64,000 bases of DNA from Dioscorea cayenensis subsp. rotundata (Eukaryota > Streptophyta > Magnoliopsida > Dioscoreales > Dioscoreaceae). The translations under genes and the position numbers were made by a program. Under the pieces are notes generated by a model. That model had not been told where the DNA came from. It was given only the letters and a program-made list of their open reading frames with translations, and made no database searches. Below, piece by piece: positions 58,909 to 64,000 of the stretch (its first letter is position 1; every line of letters begins with the position of its first letter). Location of the stretch: positions 496,001-560,000 of the forward strand of contig NC_052495.1 of NCBI RefSeq assembly GCF_009730915.1, read 5' to 3'.

Positions 58909-59820
58909 TTAGTGGTAAGGTGGTGGTGGAGGACCATGCTCAGGAATGTTATGGTACGGTGGCGGTGGAGTTGTGTACACCGGAGGTGGAGCACGGTGGA
59001 TTGGTGCTGGAGGATGTCTGCCATGGTGGATGTGAGGAGGTGGAGGTGTACCATGATAAGCAGGGGTTGGTGGAGGAGTATGATATACTGGAGGAGGTGA
59101 GTGATGAATAGGTGCTGGAGGGTGACGACCATAGTGGATAGGAGGTGGTGGAGGAGTTCCATGATAAACTGGAGTTGGTGGAGGTGTGTATACTGGAGGA
59201 GGAGGAGGAGGATGAGAGTGATGAACTGGTGCTGGTGGATAGTGACCATAGTGAATGGGAGGAGGTGGTGGAGTGCCATGATGAACTGGGGTTGGAGTTG
59301 GAGGTGGTGTGTAGACTGGAGGTGGAGTGTGGTGAACTGGTGCTGGAGGATGACGACCGTAGTGTATTGGAGGTGGTGGAGATGTATACACCGGAGGAGG
59401 AGGAGGAGGAGGAGGAGAGTGGTGAACTGGAGCTGGTGGATGGCGACCATAGTGAATAGGAGGTGGTGGTGGTGGTGGAGTACCATAATGAACAGGAGGG
59501 GTGGTAGGTGGTGGGGTATACACTGGAGGAGGAGAGGGATGAACTGGTGCTGGAGGATGGTGACCATGGTGAATAGGAGGAGGTGGAGACTTGGGGTATG
59601 GATATAGTGGTGGTGATGATTGTGGAGGTGGTGCATGGTGAGGATGGTGGTGGTAGTGGTGGTGGTGATGGTGATGGTGATGGTGGTTTTCATGGGTGGG
59701 TGGAGGAGCAAGTGGTGGATAAGCAGGCTTGACTTGATGGTTTGGAGTGGCCTCAGAGACCATTCCTCCCATGAGTAGTAGAAGGAGAAGAGGAATCACC
59801 ATAGCCTTCATGGTTCCCAT
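58909..59820 (-). CDS. His- and Pro-rich secreted cell-wall protein
   Basis: One exon, 303 residues, starting at the first true ATG (59820). The N-terminus is a signal peptide: a short charged start, then IPLLLLLLMGGMV, with cleavage likely after SEA. Next is a His tract of about 20 residues broken by Tyr and Pro. The remainder is repeats of about 20-30 residues built from HYGRHPPAPVHHSPPP and VYTPPP. Pro runs would be hydroxylated and arabinosylated, and Tyr-containing VYT/HYG motifs could cross-link, so it is an extensin-like or proline-rich wall protein. SPPPP-YxY modules of classical extensins are not regular. His may bind metal, but that is inference. Confidence 0.85.
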   Translation of the reverse strand: MGTMKAMVIPLLLLLLMGGMVSEATPNHQVKPAYPPLAPPPTHENHHHHHHHHHHYHHHPHHAPPPQSSPPLYPYPKSPPPPIHHGHHPPAPVHPSPPPVYTPPPTTPPVHYGTPPPPPPPIHYGRHPPAPVHHSPPPPPPPPVYTSPPPPIHYGRHPPAPVHHTPPPVYTPPPTPTPVHHGTPPPPPIHYGHYPPAPVHHSHPPPPPPVYTPPPTPVYHGTPPPPPIHYGRHPPAPIHHSPPPVYHTPPPTPAYHGTPPPPHIHHGRHPPAPIHRAPPPVYTTPPPPYHNIPEHGPPPPPYH

Positions 59821-59864
59821 CCTCACAATGGATATTGTGACTATGAGAGTCCTTGTGCTTGTGT

Positions 59865-59871
59865 TTATATA
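59865..59871 (-). promoter_or_regulatory. TATA box of the His/Pro-rich gene
   Basis: TATATAA on the minus strand, about 45 bp before the ATG, so the leader is very short. A larger context, CTATATAAAC, matches the serine decarboxylase TATA. Confidence 0.6.
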
Positions 59872-59879
59872 GAACTTAA

Positions 59880-62085
59880 GGCAGTGTCTTTGAGATTGTC
59901 ACTAGTAGCACTAGAAGTAGCAGTAGTAAACTAGTAATAGAAAAGGGGTGGAAAACAAAAAACCAAAGGGAGACTTACCAGCTGGAAGCAAGACAGAGGA
60001 CCGTATAAATGGTCATAATGTGTTTGCTGGGATGTATGTATGTATCTATCTATTTATTTATTTTATTTTATTTTTCTCTCCCAGTTTTCCATGCAAAATG
60101 AATTAATGCGGACTTGTTGTTTGCTTTATTATTTTTAATATTTATTTATGTTTTTCATGGGAGTATGTTTTGTTTGCTTGTGACGTGTTGACTGGGAACG
60201 GATTATGGCCCTTGCCATCCGGAGCGCGGAAATCAATGCCTCTTTAGCTCTTCTTCCTTCGGTTGCTTCTCGAGTCTTTCATAGTTTCATATAAATAATC
60301 AAATATTTAATATTTAATATATATATATATATAAAGGTGTTATTATTTATCAGTTATTTTTCTTATACTATATGGTAAATTACTAAGTGATACGTATTTT
60401 AATATTATTCGGTTTTGTTTGGTAGTGTTTCGAAGAACAAGGTTGGTTTCTAGTGAATTCTTGGATGGTCTGCGGAATCTGGACTGCTGCTGGCTTTCCC
60501 AGTTTCCTAGTTCCCACTTTGTGAAAGCTGCACGTTACCCATCATCATCTTGTTCAGATGCGCCTAATTTTAACACACATATATATATTTACTGGCTTTT
60601 TACTGTTGGACATAATTATGGGTTTCCTTTTTCTATTTTACAGATGGTTTTATAATAATTTTTTAATTAATTTTTATTTTACTCTCCACTCTTAATCTTT
60701 TACTTTTTTGTTCTGCTCCAAAAAAAAACACACACACACATACTAACACACTAGTACACTACCCCTTGTGACAAGAGTTATGATATTTTATTTATTTTTA
60801 AAAAATATTTGATTTTGTAATTTGTATATTTTTCAAAAAAAAAACACATATTTGTATTAAAATGTTATTTAATATCTAGTATAATTACTTACACATTAAT
60901 TAAAAATCAACTAAATTTTTTTTTAAAAATTTATTATTTATTCTTTTCACTCTATCTTCTCAGAACATGCACAAAAAAAAACTGAGAATATATAAACAAA
61001 TAAAAATATTTTATAAAGATATACATATAAATATATTTTTCATATAAAAAATATTTAAGTAATTATTCATTTTCAAGGAGCATGCAAGTAATTTTTATTT
61101 AAAAAATATTAATATTTAATAAAGATTAATTAAAAAAAAGTTTTTAAAAAAATTTAGGATAATTCTTTGAATATCAAAGTCAACCACTAAATAAAAAGTT
61201 CAACCATTCCTGCCGACACAAACCAAACGCATCAAAAAAACGTTCCTCTGAAATTCGGAAGATAAGTACTTTAAAAAATTATAAAATATTTATTTCCATG
61301 ATATCTAATTTTAAGTTTTGAAATTAATATTATGGAAAATTATGTACCAAAAAAAAAAGTTAGTGCAATTATTATGTTTAAAAGCAGTACAGCTCTGACA
61401 TTGTACCATCCTTGTTTTCTACTACCAATTAAAAATCACCATCACTTCTCATTTACCATTCATTCATTTATTTCTTTAAAAAATTAACACAACTAAAAAT
61501 AAATAAATTCCAATTCATATATATATATATATATATTATTTTTAAATGTGTAATTTTGAAGAGTTTAAAATTATTTCCGTGATTGGCTGCAAAGCAATCG
61601 CAATAACAATTGGTAGTATGCACTGTTTGTATCTTTTATTATAAGGTCCCACAAAAAAAGAAATATGTGCAGAAATAATTGTCCTTTTGTAAAGTTTTGA
61701 AATTTCTTTTCATTGGTTACTCTGAACCACCAAAAAAATTATATTTAAAAATAAAAATAAAAATTACTATGGTTAAATCAAGCTGAGTTATTAAACATGA
61801 AAATGAGATCATCATCTATATATATATATTACCATTTTTACTTTTTAACCATAGTGTGTGTATATATATATTTGTATTAATTGTGTGTGTACATATGGAT
61901 TAATTGTGTACATATGGTTCTCCTGAACATAGATGTACATATAGTTCTCATGAAAGAATTAATTGTGTGTGAATTCTTTGAAATAAATTGGTTGCTTTTT
62001 GTATGACTTTATTAGATATTTTTAATTATGAAGAGGTGTACGAAAAGCTTTTCATGCTTTAAAGTTTTTTGTAAAAAGCATATAT
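59880..62085. other. Intergenic, AT-rich
   Basis: Contains the His/Pro-rich gene promoter, a TA run near 60320-60334, (CA)n near 60730-60740 and TA/TG runs near 61820-61870. A short open frame at 60419-60655 has no recognisable features. No gene is supported. Confidence 0.5.
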
Positions 62086-62576
62086 TGTTGGGTATGTGGA
62101 GCCTGATTGTGTGACACCTCAGGAGGTGCGGGAGAGCATCGGTTTAGGTTGGAGGTGCGGGGAGGCACCGCATTAGGATCATGAGGGTAATTTGTATATG
62201 ATTAGGATTATAGTTTGATAATCTTGTAAATTGTACCCAGATAGGATTTGTATCCGGATAGGTTAGGATCCGGATAAGTTTAGGATCCGAGATAGGGCTG
62301 GGATCCGGATATGATTTACCCTCTTCCGGATATGCCTCGGAGTTCTAATCCGGATATGCCTCAAAGATCTAATCCGGATATACCCTCGATTTCTTCTATA
62401 TATAGGCGGGTCCCTTGTAAGATGTATGAGTGCTTCGGATATTAAAAATAAAAACCCTAGTGCGGCAGTGGGACGTAGGGCAATCTTGCCGAACCACGTA
62501 AATCTTGTCTTTCTTGTGATTGTTTTTCTACTTTACTTTTTCTCTCGATCTTCGATGGGAATCCGAATTCCCAACA
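62086..62576 (+). repeat. 5' LTR of second copia element, with primer-binding site
   Basis: Bounded by TGTTGGG and CCCAACA, 491 bp, GC-richer than its surroundings. It holds TATATATAGG near 62398 and AATAAAAA near 62446, a promoter and poly(A) pair as in an active LTR, and repeated CCGGATA motifs between 62250 and 62385. Just after it, CGGTACCGAGCC (62579-62590) resembles the tRNA-iMet complement TGGTATCAGAGCC with one base missing. Confidence 0.88.
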
Positions 62577-62617
62577 ACCGGTACCGAGCCTAGGTTCGAA
62601 AAATAAGAGTGGGAGCG

Positions 62618-63345
62618 ATGATGGAAGAAGGAAAGGTTCGAATTGAGAAATTCGATGGCGAGGGACTTGGATTCGGAAGATGCAGATAGAGGACTATCTC
62701 TACCAGAGGAAGCTGCATGAACCGCTTTCAGGGAAGAAGCCAGAGAGGATGGAGCAGCGGTGCAGGATCCGCTTGATCGCCAGCGCTTGGAGTGGTTCGT
62801 TTGACATTGACGAGGGAACGTGGCTTTCAACATCGTCAAAGAGAAGACAACCGCGGATCTAATTAAGGCGTTATCAAATATATGCAGAAACCATCCGCCT
62901 CGAACAAGGTGTATTTGATGCGTCGATCCGTTTAACTTGAAGATGGTAGAAGGTGCATCATTACTGGATCACATTAATGAGTTCAATGTGATTACGACTC
63001 AATTGAGTTCCGTGAAGATCACGTTTGAGGATGAGGTAAAAGGCAGCGATTTTGCTATCATCCCTACCGGAGAGTTGGTCAACGACGATCGCAGCGATGG
63101 CGATTCAGTCGGGAAGTCGCGAAATTAAAGATGGAGGATATCCGAGATTTGATTACGAGCGAGGATATTCGCGAGAAAAGAATCGGGAGAATCGTCGGGA
63201 TTAGCTTTGAGCAGTACAAAGCGGAGGAAGGAGTCGACGGAAGGGTCGGGAAAAAAAGGATCACAAAGATATTGTCTGCTGGAATTGCGATAAGAAGGGC
63301 CACTTCGATGAGTCGGTGCAAGGCACCAAAAGAAGAATAAGAAGA
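62618..63345 (+). pseudogene. copia gag, frameshifted
   Basis: Starts near ATG 62618 with KVRIEKFDGEG, then EDYLYQRKLHEPLSGKKPE, VEGASLLDHINEFN, QLSSVKI and MEDIRDLI in shifting frames, the UBN2-type copia gag. The zinc knuckle reads CWNCDKKGHFDESV, so the final Cys of the CCHC pattern is lost. At least three frame changes separate these pieces. Confidence 0.85.
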
Positions 63346-63399
63346 ATCAATCGAAGATGACGATTACTGCAAATTCGATCGGCAAGATGTTGAGGATGC

Positions 63400-64000
63400 T
63401 CTTGTTTGGTCGTGTTGAGCAGTCCTATTGAGTCATGGATTCTAGACTCAAAAGTGCGTCGCTTTCACTCAACACATCTGAGAGAATTGCTACATAATTA
63501 TGTTGCAGGAAAAATATGGAAAGGTATATCTTGCTAATAATGAACCTTTGGAGATTGCGGGAAAAGGGTGAAGTTCACATAAGGGACCGCCAGATGGAAC
63601 ACGATGGAAGCTACAAGAAGTTAGGTATGTCCCGGGCACGAAAAGAAACTTGATTTCCATGAGTCAGATTGACAATGCCGGATACACTATCGTGTTTGGA
63701 GGAGGATCGTCGAAAGTAACCAAGGGTGCAAGGATTGTGGTGCAAGGCAAGAAGATGGGAACATTATACATGACTTCAAAGAGCAGAGATACAATATCGA
63801 TTCATGATTCTTCGATTGATTCAAAAGTTATGGCATCGAAGACTTGGGGACATGAGCGAGAAAAGGATGAAACTCATAGCATCAAGCGGAAAGTGCACGA
63901 TTTGAAGATCGGTTAATGTAGGGTCTTTGTGAAGACCGTATTTATGGGAAGCATAAAAGAGTCGGGTTTCTCAAAGTCCGCAAAGAGTATCAAAAGCAAA
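63400..64000 (+). pseudogene. copia protease / pre-integrase region, broken
   Basis: WILDS at about 63437 is the protease active-site segment, but the normal Gly after Asp-Ser is Lys here. Next come the typical NLISMSQ, GYTIVFGGG and GTLYM pieces of the linker to the GAG-pre-integrase domain, mostly in one frame at 63650-63916. A stop at 63914-63916 ends that frame before the window ends. Confidence 0.8.

Larger units (their letters stand above)
62086..64000 (+). mobile_element. Ty1-copia element: 5' LTR, gag and start of pol (runs off window)
   Basis: LTR 62086-62576, then a tRNA-iMet-like primer site, then gag, zinc knuckle and protease-like pieces in order. Numerous frameshifts and a missing protease glycine show that it is decayed. 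It differs from the element at 33511-36839 in LTR sequence and in the part preserved. The 3' half is outside the window. Confidence 0.9.

Noticed and set aside
58824..59711. Second long minus-strand frame and plus-strand frames over the His/Pro-rich gene
   Set aside because: Shadows of a highly repetitive CCA/CAC-rich coding sequence; the signal peptide and TATA fit only the frame starting at 59820.

Overview
The window is nuclear DNA from a flowering plant. Genes are interrupted by AT-rich GT-AG introns, promoters carry TATA, site II and telo-box elements, there is a plant-type U2 snRNA gene with an upstream sequence element, and intergenic DNA is very AT-rich with Ty1-copia, MULE and hAT elements. 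A monocot is plausible but not proven. A short TTAGGG-type (not TTTAGGG-type) telomere-like run at about 45.58 kb is a weak lineage hint.

Layout: (1) 1-6425, 3' part of a large acidic, repeat-containing protein gene (+), then a 1000-N assembly gap. (2) 9.9-14.2 kb, ATG13 (+), a regulatory subunit of the autophagy-initiating ATG1 kinase, here with three apparent 1-nt frameshifts. (3) 14.7-15.4 kb, a one-exon vacuolar iron transporter-like gene (-). (4) 19.46-19.73 kb, U2 snRNA with Pol II-type promoter (+). (5) 19.86-22.66 kb, five-exon serine decarboxylase (-). (6) 26.5-43.2 kb, a complex block: two copies (A and B) of a 6-7 kb segment, separated by a 5'-truncated Ty1-copia element with its 3' LTR. 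Each copy carries the same small spliced gene for an unrecognised 114-residue protein and a broken F-box fragment. Copy A alone has a 1041-bp Pack-MULE-like element carrying a cytochrome P450 piece. Copy B alone has a 746-bp solo LTR. Each insertion has target-site duplications and a clean empty site in the other copy. (7) 44.0-45.1 kb, a hAT-type non-autonomous element. (8) 50.6-57.7 kb, a 15-exon Raf-like kinase with an ACT domain (STY8/17/46 type, +). (9) 58.9-59.9 kb, a His- and Pro-rich cell-wall protein (-). (10) 62.1 kb to the end, the 5' LTR and decayed gag/protease of a second copia element that runs off the window.

The ordinary genes are unrelated housekeeping or cell-wall genes with no sign of a shared pathway or cluster. 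The most informative region is the 26.5-43.2 kb block, which is either a real tandem duplication or two heterozygous haplotypes retained in tandem by the assembler. Exon coordinates come from reading splice signals and reading-frame phase by eye; no searches or alignments were run.
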